From Streptomyces sp. A1136 (lineage in GTDB: Bacteria; Actinomycetota; Actinomycetes; Streptomycetales; Streptomycetaceae), in NCBI RefSeq assembly GCF_004795055.1, contig NZ_SSBJ01000009.1, positions 152,450 through 216,449 on the forward strand: DNA of 64,000 bases. The letters are read 5' to 3'. The notes beneath the pieces were generated by a model that was not told the DNA's origin, ran no database searches, and was given only the letters and a program-made list of their open reading frames with translations. A program made the translations under genes and the position numbers. The number at the start of each line of letters is the position of its first letter. Position 1 is the first letter of the stretch. This document shows, piece by piece, positions 9,849 through 19,779 of this stretch.

Positions 9849-10568
9849 ATGAGTTCCGGCGCACCCGCTCATAACGCTTCGACGCACAACCAGGGCCGCG
9901 ATGCCGCGAACGGTCCCGCGCCAAGGCACCATGGATCGATGCGCGACGACGAGGCCCAGGGGTCACCCGCGGCCACGAGCCCTACGGACGCCGCCAAAGG
10001 CGGCGGTGCCGGGGCTGTCAGCGCGCTCGTACGCCGGGCGGTGGAGGGCGACGAGCAGGCCACCCACGACCTGCTCGCCTTCGTGCACCCGCTCGCCATC
10101 CGGTACTGCCGCACGCGACTGTCGCGGCTGCCGGGTGACGCTCGTCACTTCGTGGAGGACCTCGCGCAGGAGGTCTGCGTCGCCGTCCTGATGGCTCTGC
10201 CCCGTTACCGCGACACAGGCCGCCCCTTCGAGGCGTTCGTCTTCGCCATCGCCGCGCACAAGGTCGCCGACCTGCAACGGGCCGCCATGCGGCACCCGGG
10301 GAGCACGGCCGTCCCGTCCGACGAGATGCCGGAACGACCCGACGACTCGTTGGGGCCCGAGGAGCGGGCGCTGCTCAGCAGCGACGCCGCCTGGGCCAAG
10401 AAGCTCCTGGCCAACCTCCCGGAGAACCAGCGCGAGCTGCTCGTCCTGCGGGTCGCGGTCGGGTTGACCGCCGAGGAGACCGGGCAGATGCTCGGCATGT
10501 CGCCCGGTGCCGTCCGGGTGGCGCAGCACCGGGCGCTCAGCCGGTTGCGGGCCCTCGCCGAGCAGTAG
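9849..10568 (+). CDS. shbA: ECF sigma factor, ShbA/SigD-like
   Basis: A 239-residue sigma factor. After a 60-residue Gly/Ala-rich leader, region 2 runs through [19 protein letters not shown]...[15 protein letters not shown] and [19 protein letters not shown]; region 4 is [46 protein letters not shown] 9849 follows GGAGGGGAGG; an internal ATG at 9939 is an alternative. The place between bldM and guaB is that of mycobacterial sigD and of Streptomyces ShbA, which transcribes the principal sigma gene hrdB. The symbol is by position and similarity and is less certain than the class. No anti-sigma gene is next to it. Confidence 0.8.
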   Translation: MSSGAPAHNASTHNQGRDAANGPAPRHHGSMRDDEAQGSPAATSPTDAAKGGGAGAVSALVRRAVEGDEQATHDLLAFVHPLAIRYCRTRLSRLPGDARHFVEDLAQEVCVAVLMALPRYRDTGRPFEAFVFAIAAHKVADLQRAAMRHPGSTAVPSDEMPERPDDSLGPEERALLSSDAAWAKKLLANLPENQRELLVLRVAVGLTAEETGQMLGMSPGAVRVAQHRALSRLRALAEQ

Positions 10569-10670
10569 CCTGGCCGGTCGTCGCGCGTGGCCGAGACGGT
10601 CGTCGCCCGTCGCGAGCTGATCGTCGGGCCGGTCGTCGCGTGTCGTCGTCGTTCCACCATCCGTCGTAGG

Positions 10671-10694
10671 AACCGACGAAAGTGTCGGTTGACC
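10671..10694. promoter_or_regulatory. Inverted repeat overlapping a -35-like box upstream of guaB
   Basis: AACCGAC (10671-10677) and GTCGGTT (10684-10690) are perfect 7-bp arms with a six-base gap; the right arm runs into TTGACC (10689-10694). A -10 at the right distance is not obvious; TAGCAT (10728-10733) is too far. It is a candidate operator for guaB. Confidence 0.4.
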
Positions 10695-10701
10695 TTGGTA
10701 G

Positions 10702-12270
<1,569 letters not shown>

Positions 12271-12282
12271 TCGGTTCCGGGA

Positions 12283-12317
12283 AAGGGGCGGACCCGCGCA
12301 CGGCGGGGCCGCCCCTT
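12283..12317. terminator. Terminator after guaB
   Basis: AAGGGGCGG (12283-12291) pairs with CCGCCCCTT (12309-12317). It separates guaB from guaB3. Confidence 0.75.
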
Positions 12318-12425
12318 CGGCATGTGCCCGCACGCCGTCATGCGTCCGTACAGCGGTCACCGGAACGCGGCCCCCCGGGGTTCGGGGATACTGGACGGGC
12401 AGACCCAGAGGAAAGGCCACCACAC

Positions 12426-13550
12426 GTGACTGAGATCGAGATCGGGCGCGGCAAGCGCGGCCGCAGGGCGTACGCGTTCGACGACATCGCCATCGTCCCG
12501 AGCCGGCGTACGCGGGACCCGAAGGAGGTCTCGATCGCCTGGCAGATCGATGCGTACCGCTTCGAGCTCCCCTTCCTGGCCGCCCCCATGGACTCCGTGG
12601 TCTCCCCGCAGACCGCCATCCGCATCGGCGAGCTCGGCGGCCTCGGCGTGCTGAACCTCGAAGGCCTGTGGACCCGCTACGAGGACCCGCAGCCGCTGCT
12701 GGACGAGATCGCGGAGCTGGACGAGACGTCCGCGACCCGCCGACTCCAGGAGATCTACTCCGCGCCGATCCAGGCGGACCTGATCCGGCAGCGCATCAAG
12801 GAGGTGCGCGACTCCGGTGTGGTCACCGCCGCCGCGCTCTCCCCGCAGCGCACCGCCGAGTTCTCCAAGGCCGTCGTCGAGGCAGGCGTGGACATCTTCG
12901 TGATCCGCGGCACCACCGTGTCGGCGGAGCACGTCTCCGGCGCCGCCGAGCCGCTGAACCTCAAGCAGTTCATCTACGAGCTCGACGTGCCCGTCATCGT
13001 GGGCGGCTGCGCCACCTACACGGCGGCCCTGCACCTGATGCGCACCGGCGCCGCGGGCGTCCTGGTCGGCTTCGGCGGCGGCGCCGCGCACACCACGCGC
13101 AACGTGCTCGGCATCCAGGTCCCGATGGCCACCGCCGTCGCGGACGTGGCCGCGGCCCGCCGCGACTACATGGACGAGTCCGGCGGCCGCTACGTGCACG
13201 TCATCGCCGACGGTGGCGTGGGCTGGTCCGGGGACATCCCGAAGGCCGTCGCCTGCGGCGCGGACGCCGTGATGATGGGCTCCCCGCTGGCCCGTGCCAC
13301 GGACGCGCCCGGCAAGGGCAACCACTGGGGCATGGAGGCCGTCCACGAGGACGTGCCGCGCGGCAAGAAGGTCGACCTCGGTACGGTGGGCACCACCGAG
13401 GAGATCCTCACCGGCCCGTCGCACACCCCGGACGGCTCGATGAACATCTTCGGCGCGCTGCGCCGCTCGATGGCCACGACCGGCTACAGCGAGCTCAAGG
13501 AGTTCCAGCGGGTCGAGGTCACGGTCGCGGACTCCCAGCACAGCCGCTGA
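12426..13550 (+). CDS. guaB3: GuaB3-type IMPDH/GMP reductase-related protein
   Basis: A 374-residue barrel protein of the IMPDH/GMP reductase superfamily without CBS domains. It keeps the N-terminal YAFDDIAIVPSRRTRDP and phosphate-site ADGGVGWSGDIPKA, but the loop that carries the catalytic Cys in GuaB reads GFGGGAAHTTR, with no Cys. This GuaB3 group sits beside guaB throughout actinobacteria; cyanobacterial GuaB3 has been reported to be a GMP reductase, but that enzyme role should not be assumed here given the missing Cys. GTG 12426 is chosen over the long frame from 12324, with GAGGAAAGG upstream. Confidence 0.9.
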   Translation: MTEIEIGRGKRGRRAYAFDDIAIVPSRRTRDPKEVSIAWQIDAYRFELPFLAAPMDSVVSPQTAIRIGELGGLGVLNLEGLWTRYEDPQPLLDEIAELDETSATRRLQEIYSAPIQADLIRQRIKEVRDSGVVTAAALSPQRTAEFSKAVVEAGVDIFVIRGTTVSAEHVSGAAEPLNLKQFIYELDVPVIVGGCATYTAALHLMRTGAAGVLVGFGGGAAHTTRNVLGIQVPMATAVADVAAARRDYMDESGGRYVHVIADGGVGWSGDIPKAVACGADAVMMGSPLARATDAPGKGNHWGMEAVHEDVPRGKKVDLGTVGTTEEILTGPSHTPDGSMNIFGALRRSMATTGYSELKEFQRVEVTVADSQHSR

Positions 13551-13561
13551 CGCTTTCCGTA

Positions 13562-13616
13562 CGTACGCAGGAGGGCCGGCACCCCGGGGACGGGGGCGCC
13601 GGCCCTCCTGCGTACG
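13562..13616. terminator. Bidirectional terminator after guaB3
   Basis: CGTACGCAGGAGGGCCGGC (13562-13580) pairs perfectly over 19 bp with 13598-13616, loop 17. It lies between convergent guaB3 and the sugar dehydrogenase. Confidence 0.92.
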
Positions 13617-13671
13617 CCCGACGGGCCCGCTCAGGCCGCGGTCTCGCGGCCGACCTGGAACCCCCGGCAGG

Positions 13672-14901
13672 TCAGAGTCGGTGGGCGGCGCCGGGGGGGC
13701 TGGCGCCGCGCGTGTCGAGGAGCAACTGGGCCTTCACCGCGAGGCCTTGGAGGTCGTAGGTGCGGTGGTGCTGGAGCAGGATCGTCAGGTCGGCGTTGGC
13801 CGCGGCCTCGTACAACGATTCGGCGCGGGGGACCGGTCGGTCCCGGACGCGCCAGCCCGAGATGTACGGATCGTGGTAGCTGACCAGTGCGCCGAGGTCG
13901 ATGAGCCGGCTGGCGATCTCCGGGGCCGGGGAGCCTTCCTGGTCCGCGAGGTCGGGCTTGTACGTCACGCCGAGCAGTAGCACGCGGGCGCCGCGGGCGG
14001 ACTTGCCGTGCTCGTTCAGCAGGGTGGCGGAGCGCTGGATGACGTACTGCGGCATCCGGGTGTTGATCTCCTGCGCCAGACCCACCATGCGCAGCGGGTG
14101 GCCCGGGGTGCGGGTGGTGTGGGGGAGGTAGGTGGGGTCCAGGGGGACGCCGTGGCCGCCGACGCCGGGGCCGGGGCGGAAGGCCTGGTACCCGTACGGC
14201 TTCGTCTCGGCGCACCGGATGACGTCCCAGAGGTCGACGCCGATGTCGTGGCAGAGGACCGCCATCTCGTTCATCAGGGCGATGTTGACGTGCCGGTAGT
14301 TGGTCTCCAGCAGCTGCACGGTCTCGGCCTCGCGCAGACCCCGGGCGCGGACCACCTTCTCCGTGATGCGGGCGTAGAAGGCGTGCGCCGACTCGGTGCA
14401 GGCGGGGGTGAGACCGCCGATGACCTTGGGGGTGTTGGCGATGCCGTGGGTGCGGTTGCCCGGGTCGAGCCGGCTGGGGGAGTACGCCAGGTGGAAATCG
14501 CGGCCGGCGCGCAGCCCGGAGCCCGCTTCGAGGATCGGGCGCAGGTAGTCCTCGGTGACACCCGGATGGGCCGCGGATTCGAGGATGACGGTGGTGTGGG
14601 GCCGTAGCCGGGCGGCGAGCGTGTGGCCGGCCTCGCCGACGGCGGAGAGGTCGAGTGCCCGGTCGGCGCCGAGCTGGGTGGGGGCGCAGATGACGGCGGT
14701 GCGGACCCGGCCCAGCTCGGCGGGATTGGTGGTGATCCGGAAGCCGGCCGCCGACATGCGGCGGATCTCGGCGGCGGTGAGGGTGCTGTCCGTGGCCGGA
14801 CCGCTGTCGTAGCCGACTGTCTCGATTCCGGCGGCGACGGCCGCCTGGGCGAGGGGGAGGCCGAGGTGGCCTAGTCCGATGACGGCGAGATCTGCGGGCA
14901 T
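13672..14901 (-). CDS. Nucleotide-sugar dehydrogenase family protein lacking the catalytic Cys
   Basis: A 409-residue member of the UDP-glucose/UDP-ManNAc dehydrogenase family. Seen: Rossmann motif GLGHLGLPLAQAA at the start, the central dimerisation helix with TNYRHVNIALMNEMA, and the third domain GVTYKPDLADQEGSPAPEI. At the active-site motif, normally GGHC-P-DP, it reads GPGVGGHGVPLDP: Gly251 replaces the Cys that forms the thiohemiacetal. Without it the usual four-electron oxidation to a uronic acid is unlikely; it could be inactive, a two-electron alcohol dehydrogenase, or a binding protein. ATG 14901 is used; the longer frame to 15492 is antisense to glpD. No glycosyl-transferase gene is nearby. 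Confidence 0.85.
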   Translation of the reverse strand: MPADLAVIGLGHLGLPLAQAAVAAGIETVGYDSGPATDSTLTAAEIRRMSAAGFRITTNPAELGRVRTAVICAPTQLGADRALDLSAVGEAGHTLAARLRPHTTVILESAAHPGVTEDYLRPILEAGSGLRAGRDFHLAYSPSRLDPGNRTHGIANTPKVIGGLTPACTESAHAFYARITEKVVRARGLREAETVQLLETNYRHVNIALMNEMAVLCHDIGVDLWDVIRCAETKPYGYQAFRPGPGVGGHGVPLDPTYLPHTTRTPGHPLRMVGLAQEINTRMPQYVIQRSATLLNEHGKSARGARVLLLGVTYKPDLADQEGSPAPEIASRLIDLGALVSYHDPYISGWRVRDRPVPRAESLYEAAANADLTILLQHHRTYDLQGLAVKAQLLLDTRGASPPGAAHRL

Positions 14902-14951
14902 GGGGGTAGCCGTCCCTTCCCTTCCCTTACATGAGCGGGCTGGGCGCGCAA

Positions 14952-14981
14952 GTCCGTGGATGATCCGGTCCGTGGATGATC
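14952..14981. repeat. Direct repeat in the dehydrogenase/glpD intergenic region
   Basis: GTCCGTGGATGATC appears at 14952-14965 and 14968-14981, period 16. It lies 50-80 bp upstream of the leftward dehydrogenase. A regulatory role is possible but unsupported by other signs. Confidence 0.6.
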
Positions 14982-15115
14982 GAAGCCGGCGCAATGTCAG
15001 ACTAGGCATATATATGACAGAAATGTCGCATTCCGGGGGTTTGGCTACCGTTGTGTTGTCCACAGGCGGTGGCCGAGTCGGAACCGGCCGGTGAGAATCG
15101 AGAACGGGGATGTGT

Positions 15116-15167
15116 GCGGGTACGCCCGCGGCAGGCGGGTACGCCCGCATCGAGCGGGTTCGCCCGC
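15116..15167. repeat. Three 14-bp hairpin-forming repeats in the glpD leader
   Basis: GCGGGTACGCCCGC (15116-15129), the same (15135-15148), and GCGGGTTCGCCCGC (15154-15167) recur every 19 bp. Each can fold as a 5-bp stem GCGGG/CCCGC with a four-base loop. They end nine bases before the glpD ribosome site GGGAGG, so they are positioned to act on its RNA or as a tandem operator. Confidence 0.75.
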
Positions 15168-15184
15168 ACCAACGGGAGGCAGCC

Positions 15185-16891
15185 GTGAGGACAGCGACAC
15201 TGGGACCGGCGCAGCGCGCCGAGGCACTCGCCGCAATGGCCGAACGCGAACTGGACGTGCTGGTGGTCGGCGCGGGGGTGGTCGGCGCCGGAACCGCGCT
15301 CGACGCCGTGACCAGGGGCCTGTCGACCGGGCTGGTGGAGGCCAGGGACTGGGCCGCCGGCACGTCGAGCAGGTCGAGCAAACTGATCCACGGCGGCCTC
15401 AGGTATCTGGAGATGCTCGACTTCGCGCTCGTGCGCGAGGCACTGAAGGAGCGTGGCCTGCTGCTGGGGCGGCTGGCCCCGCACCTGGTCAAGCCCGTCC
15501 CGTTCCTCTACCCGCTCCAGCACAAGGCCTGGGAGCGCTTCTACGCGGGCTCGGGCGTGGCCCTCTACGACGCGATGTCGGTGTCCAGCGGACACGGGCG
15601 GGGGCTGCCGACCCACCGGCACCTCTCGCGTAGCCACGCGCTGCGGGTCGCGCCGGCCCTGCGCAAGGACGCGCTGGTGGGGGCCCTGCAGTACTACGAC
15701 GCCCAGATGGACGACGCCCGGTACGTGACGACCCTCGTCCGGACCGCCGCCGTGTACGGGGCGCACTGCGCCAACGGGGCGAGGGTCATCGGGTTCCTGC
15801 GCGAGGGCGAACGGGTGGTCGGCGCGCGGGTGCGGGACGTCGAGGGCGGCGGCGAGTACGAGATCCGCGCCAAGCAGATCGTCAACGCGACGGGGGTGTG
15901 GACGGACGACACCCAGGCGCTGATCGGGGAGCGCGGCCAGTTCCACGTCCGCGCCTCGAAGGGCATCCATCTGGTCGTACCGAAGGACCGGATCAACTCG
16001 TCCACCGGGCTGATCCTGCGGACCGAGAAGTCCGTGCTGTTCGTCATCCCGTGGGGGCGGCACTGGATCGTGGGGACCACCGACACCGACTGGGACCTCG
16101 ACAAGGCGCATCCGGCGGCGTCGAGCGCCGACATCGACTACCTGCTGGAGCACGTGAACTCGGTGCTGGCGGTGCCGCTGACCCGGGACGACGTCGAGGG
16201 AGTGTACGCGGGCCTGCGGCCCCTGCTGGCGGGCGAGTCCGACGCGACGAGCAAGCTCTCGCGCGAACACACGGTCGCGCACCCGGTGCCCGGACTGGTG
16301 GTGGTCGCGGGCGGCAAGTACACGACGTACCGGGTCATGGCGAAGGACGCGGTGGACGAGGCCGTGCACGGGCTGGACCAGCGCGTGGCCGACTGCGTGA
16401 CGGAGGACGTACCGCTGATGGGAGCGGAGGGGTACCGGGCGCTGTGGAACGCCCGGGCCCGGATCGCCGCGCGGACGGGCTTGCACGTGGTGCGGGTGGA
16501 GCACCTGTTGAACCGGTACGGCTCGCTGACGGAGGAGCTGCTCGACCTGATCGCGACCGACCCGGGTTTGGGGGAGCCGTTGTCGGGTGCGGACGACTAT
16601 CTGCGGGCAGAAGTGGTGTACGCCGCCTCGCACGAGGGGGCGCGGCACCTGGACGACGTACTGACGCGGCGGACACGGATCTCGATCGAGACGTTCGACC
16701 GGGGGACGCGATCGGCGCGGGAGTGCGCGGAGTTGATGGCTCCGGTTCTGGGATGGGACAAGCAGCAGATCGAGAAGGAGGTCGAGCACTACGAGAAGAG
16801 GGTGGAGGCCGAGCGGGAATCGCAGCGTCAGCCTGACGACCAGACGGCGGACGCGGCGCGGCTCGGGGCGCCCGACATCGTTCCGTTGTAA
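15185..16891 (+). CDS. glpD: Aerobic glycerol-3-phosphate dehydrogenase
   Basis: A 568-residue FAD enzyme that oxidises sn-glycerol-3-phosphate to dihydroxyacetone phosphate and feeds electrons to the membrane quinone pool. The FAD-binding motif VVGAGVVGAGTALDA is near residue 25; GTSSRSSKLIHGGLRYLE is the GlpD signature; VNATGVWTD and PWGRHWIVGTTDTDWD follow. The C-terminal cap domain (about 390-530) has EHLLNRYG and the family ending. GTG 15185 has GGGAGG seven bases upstream; a longer frame from ATG 15110 would translate the three leader repeats and has a poor ribosome site. No glpF or glpK is adjacent. Confidence 0.94.
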   Translation: MRTATLGPAQRAEALAAMAERELDVLVVGAGVVGAGTALDAVTRGLSTGLVEARDWAAGTSSRSSKLIHGGLRYLEMLDFALVREALKERGLLLGRLAPHLVKPVPFLYPLQHKAWERFYAGSGVALYDAMSVSSGHGRGLPTHRHLSRSHALRVAPALRKDALVGALQYYDAQMDDARYVTTLVRTAAVYGAHCANGARVIGFLREGERVVGARVRDVEGGGEYEIRAKQIVNATGVWTDDTQALIGERGQFHVRASKGIHLVVPKDRINSSTGLILRTEKSVLFVIPWGRHWIVGTTDTDWDLDKAHPAASSADIDYLLEHVNSVLAVPLTRDDVEGVYAGLRPLLAGESDATSKLSREHTVAHPVPGLVVVAGGKYTTYRVMAKDAVDEAVHGLDQRVADCVTEDVPLMGAEGYRALWNARARIAARTGLHVVRVEHLLNRYGSLTEELLDLIATDPGLGEPLSGADDYLRAEVVYAASHEGARHLDDVLTRRTRISIETFDRGTRSARECAELMAPVLGWDKQQIEKEVEHYEKRVEAERESQRQPDDQTADAARLGAPDIVPL

Positions 16892-17040
16892 CTCCGGGAT
16901 GCGGAGAGGGGAACCGCGGACCCGGGGCGTCCGTCCGTTGCGGAGTGAGCAACAATGAGGTTTCTGCCGGGGCGGTTTACCGTGCCCCCCGGCGGCTGCC
17001 GGGGCAGCCGGGGCAGGCTGCACGATCGCAGAGGGGACGC

Positions 17041-19653
17041 ATGTCGAAGCCGGAACACACCGAATCGCCTGCCGGTGGCGTTGCCGCCGGGGACGCTGCC
17101 GCCGGGAATGCTGCCGTTGCGAATCGGGGTGCGGCCGAGGCGGGGTCCGATGCGAAGGCGGGTTCGGGCAAGGCCAAGCCCGTGAAGGCGGTCCCGGCTG
17201 CGCGCAGGCCCGCGGCGGAGGAGTCGGCCGCGGCGGAGGAGTCGCCCGTGGCGGATGCGGCTGACGGTGAGTCGGCGCACGTCGAGCCGGCGGACGACGC
17301 GCCGCGGGGTGCGAAGGCGGACTTGCGCAAGGCGGCCCCGGACGGGGCGCGTCCGGGCCGGGCCGCGTCCGATGACGCCGCGCCCGAGGACGCCGTTCCC
17401 GATGACGCCGTGCCCGGTGATGCCGTGGAAGCGAAGCCCGTGAAGGCGGTCGACGCCGAGTCGAAGAATGCCAAGGCGTCCCCGGACGAGGCCACGCCCG
17501 GGGACGCCGGTGTCGTGAAGCCGGTGTCGGGCCCGGCGGAGCCCGTGGAGGCCCCTGACGGTGGGCCGGCGGAGGCGGACGCGAAGTCGCGGCGTGCGAA
17601 GGCGGACCCGGGCAAGCAGGGTCGGGACGAGGCGCGGCCGGGCAAGGGCGTTCCCGGAAAGGCGATTGACGCCGAGTCCGCCCACGGCGCGGCGGACGCG
17701 GACGAGGCGAAGCGGGCGGGCAGGGACCGGGGCCGATTGCTGGCCGGGCGGTACCGGTTGGGCGCCGTGCTCGGCAAGGGCGGGATGGGGACCGTGTGGC
17801 GCGCCGAGGACGAGGTCCTCGGCCGGACGGTCGCCGTCAAGGAACTCCGCTTCGGCAACGGGGTCGACGAGGACGAAAAGCGCCGACTCATCACCCGTAC
17901 CCTCCGCGAGGCCAAGGCCATCGCCCGTATCCGCAGTGGCGGCGCCGTCACCGTCTACGACGTCGTGGACGAGGACGCCCGGCCGTGGATCGTCATGGAG
18001 CTCATCGAGGGCCCCTCGCTGGCGGAGTTCATCCGCGAGCGCGGCGCCCTGACCCCCCGCCGGGCGGCCGAGGTGGGGCTCGCCGTGCTCGACGTGTTGA
18101 GCGCCGCCCACCGCCAGGGCATCCTGCACCGCGACGTGAAGCCGTCCAACGTGCTCATGGCCGACAACGGCCGCGTCGTCCTCACCGACTTCGGCATCGC
18201 CCAGGTCGAGGGGGACCCCTCCATCACCTCCACCGGCATGCTCGTCGGCGCCCCCTCCTACATCTCCCCCGAACGCGCGCGCGGCTACAAGCCCGGACCG
18301 CCCGCCGACATGTGGTCGCTCGGCGGTCTGCTGTACGCCTCGGTCGAGGGCGTGCCCCCCTACGACAAGGGCTCCGCGCTCGCCACCCTCACGGCCGTGA
18401 TGACCGAACAGGTGGACCCGCCGAAGAACGCCGGGCCGCTCACCGAGGTGATCTACGGCCTGCTGGTCAAGGACCCCGCCCAGCGGCTCGACGAGGTGGG
18501 CGCGCGGGCCATGCTCACCGCCGTCATCGACGCCCCCGAGCCCGAGCCCGCCACGGAGGTGCTGCCCCCGGCGGTCGAGGAGACCCGGGCGATATCCCTG
18601 GCCGACGCCCAGGCGGCGGCGGACAAGGCGACGGCGGACAAGGCCGCCGCCGAGAAGGCGGAGAAGGCCGAGAAGGCGGCCAGGGCGGCGGAGGCCGCCG
18701 CGGCCAAGGCGGAGAAGAAGGAACGCGAGCGGCGCGAGCGGGAGCAGCGCGAACGGGCCCGCGCCGCGCTGAAGGCGGCCCGCAAGGCCGCCGCCGCCGA
18801 GGCGGCAGCGGCTTCGGCCGCCGAGGCCCCGCCCGCCCGGCCCGCGAAGATCGTGGCACCGCTGACCGATGTGATGGCGCCCCGCACCATAGCCCTGGCG
18901 ATAGCCGGGCTGGTGGTCGTGCTCGCGCTGGTCGGCTCGCTGATCGCCTACGCCTTCAGTGACGACGACGCGACCGGCCACAAGAACGAGGGCAAGGGCG
19001 GCCCGCAGCCGTCCGCCTCCCGGACGCCGAGCCCCCGCGCGTCGGCGGGCGGTTCGACGGCCGTCACCCCGACGCCGACCCCGAGCACATCCCCGGGCGG
19101 CGCGGCGAGCAACCCGGCGACCGATCCCGGCCAGGGTCAGGGGCAGGGCCAGAGTCAGGGTCAGGGGGCCACGCCGGGCTCGCCGGGCGGCGCACTGCCC
19201 GCCGGCTACGCTCAGGTGACGGACCTGCGGTTCCACTTCTCCATGGCCATGCCCGAGGGGTTCCACCAGACCGGCACCGCCGGCCAGGACTCCGGTGGGA
19301 TCTTCAGCCGCAACGGCGGACTCCCGAGCATCCAGGTCGACTTCACCAACAGTCCGGGCAAGGACGCCCGACTCGCCTGGGTCGCGCTGGCCCCGGCCGT
19401 CGCGGGCAGCAGCAACGGCTACCACCAGGTCCGGATCGACACCGTCGACTACCGCGGCTACCCGACCGTCGCCGACTGGGAGTTCGAACGCAATCAGCAG
19501 GGCACCCGGGTCCGGGTGCTCGACCGGGGCTTCAGGGCCGACGCCAAACACGGCTACGCCATCATGATCACCTGCCCCTCCGACCAGTGGGACGGCCCGG
19601 AGTGCACTCAGCTGCGCGACACGGCGTTCCAGACCTTCCAGATCCTGGGCTGA
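17041..19653 (+). CDS. Membrane serine/threonine protein kinase with long low-complexity N-terminus
   Basis: An 870-residue Hanks-type kinase. Residues 1-235 are Ala/Asp/Glu/Lys/Pro-rich and disordered. The kinase domain (about 236-510) has Gly loop GKGGMGTVW, Lys in VAVKEL (about 265), HRDVKPSN (H363-D365), LTDFG (383-385) and a T-rich activation loop SITSTGMLVG, so it should be active. Then come a charged coiled coil of about 70 residues, one membrane segment (about 614-638), a Ser/Pro/Gly/Gln linker and an extracellular domain of about 150 residues. Place and order recall the S. coelicolor SCO4775-4779 kinase cluster linked to spore-wall synthesis. ATG 17041 follows AGAGGGG. Confidence 0.9.
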   Translation: MSKPEHTESPAGGVAAGDAAAGNAAVANRGAAEAGSDAKAGSGKAKPVKAVPAARRPAAEESAAAEESPVADAADGESAHVEPADDAPRGAKADLRKAAPDGARPGRAASDDAAPEDAVPDDAVPGDAVEAKPVKAVDAESKNAKASPDEATPGDAGVVKPVSGPAEPVEAPDGGPAEADAKSRRAKADPGKQGRDEARPGKGVPGKAIDAESAHGAADADEAKRAGRDRGRLLAGRYRLGAVLGKGGMGTVWRAEDEVLGRTVAVKELRFGNGVDEDEKRRLITRTLREAKAIARIRSGGAVTVYDVVDEDARPWIVMELIEGPSLAEFIRERGALTPRRAAEVGLAVLDVLSAAHRQGILHRDVKPSNVLMADNGRVVLTDFGIAQVEGDPSITSTGMLVGAPSYISPERARGYKPGPPADMWSLGGLLYASVEGVPPYDKGSALATLTAVMTEQVDPPKNAGPLTEVIYGLLVKDPAQRLDEVGARAMLTAVIDAPEPEPATEVLPPAVEETRAISLADAQAAADKATADKAAAEKAEKAEKAARAAEAAAAKAEKKERERREREQRERARAALKAARKAAAAEAAAASAAEAPPARPAKIVAPLTDVMAPRTIALAIAGLVVVLALVGSLIAYAFSDDDATGHKNEGKGGPQPSASRTPSPRASAGGSTAVTPTPTPSTSPGGAASNPATDPGQGQGQGQSQGQGATPGSPGGALPAGYAQVTDLRFHFSMAMPEGFHQTGTAGQDSGGIFSRNGGLPSIQVDFTNSPGKDARLAWVALAPAVAGSSNGYHQVRIDTVDYRGYPTVADWEFERNQQGTRVRVLDRGFRADAKHGYAIMITCPSDQWDGPECTQLRDTAFQTFQILG

Positions 19654-19779
19654 CCGCCCGACGACCCCCGACGACCCCGACCGGGGGCGGGCCTCGCCAG
19701 GCCCGGGACGCGGGCGCCCCCGGCGACGTATCGTGTCCGCGGGGACCAAAGGGGACCCGGCGCACTCGGGGGAGGCGGA

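Noticed and set aside
15110..15184. ATG-initiated N-terminal extension of glpD through the hairpin repeats
   Set aside because: The ribosome site before ATG 15110 is poor, GTG 15185 has GGGAGG, and the extension is not GlpD-like.
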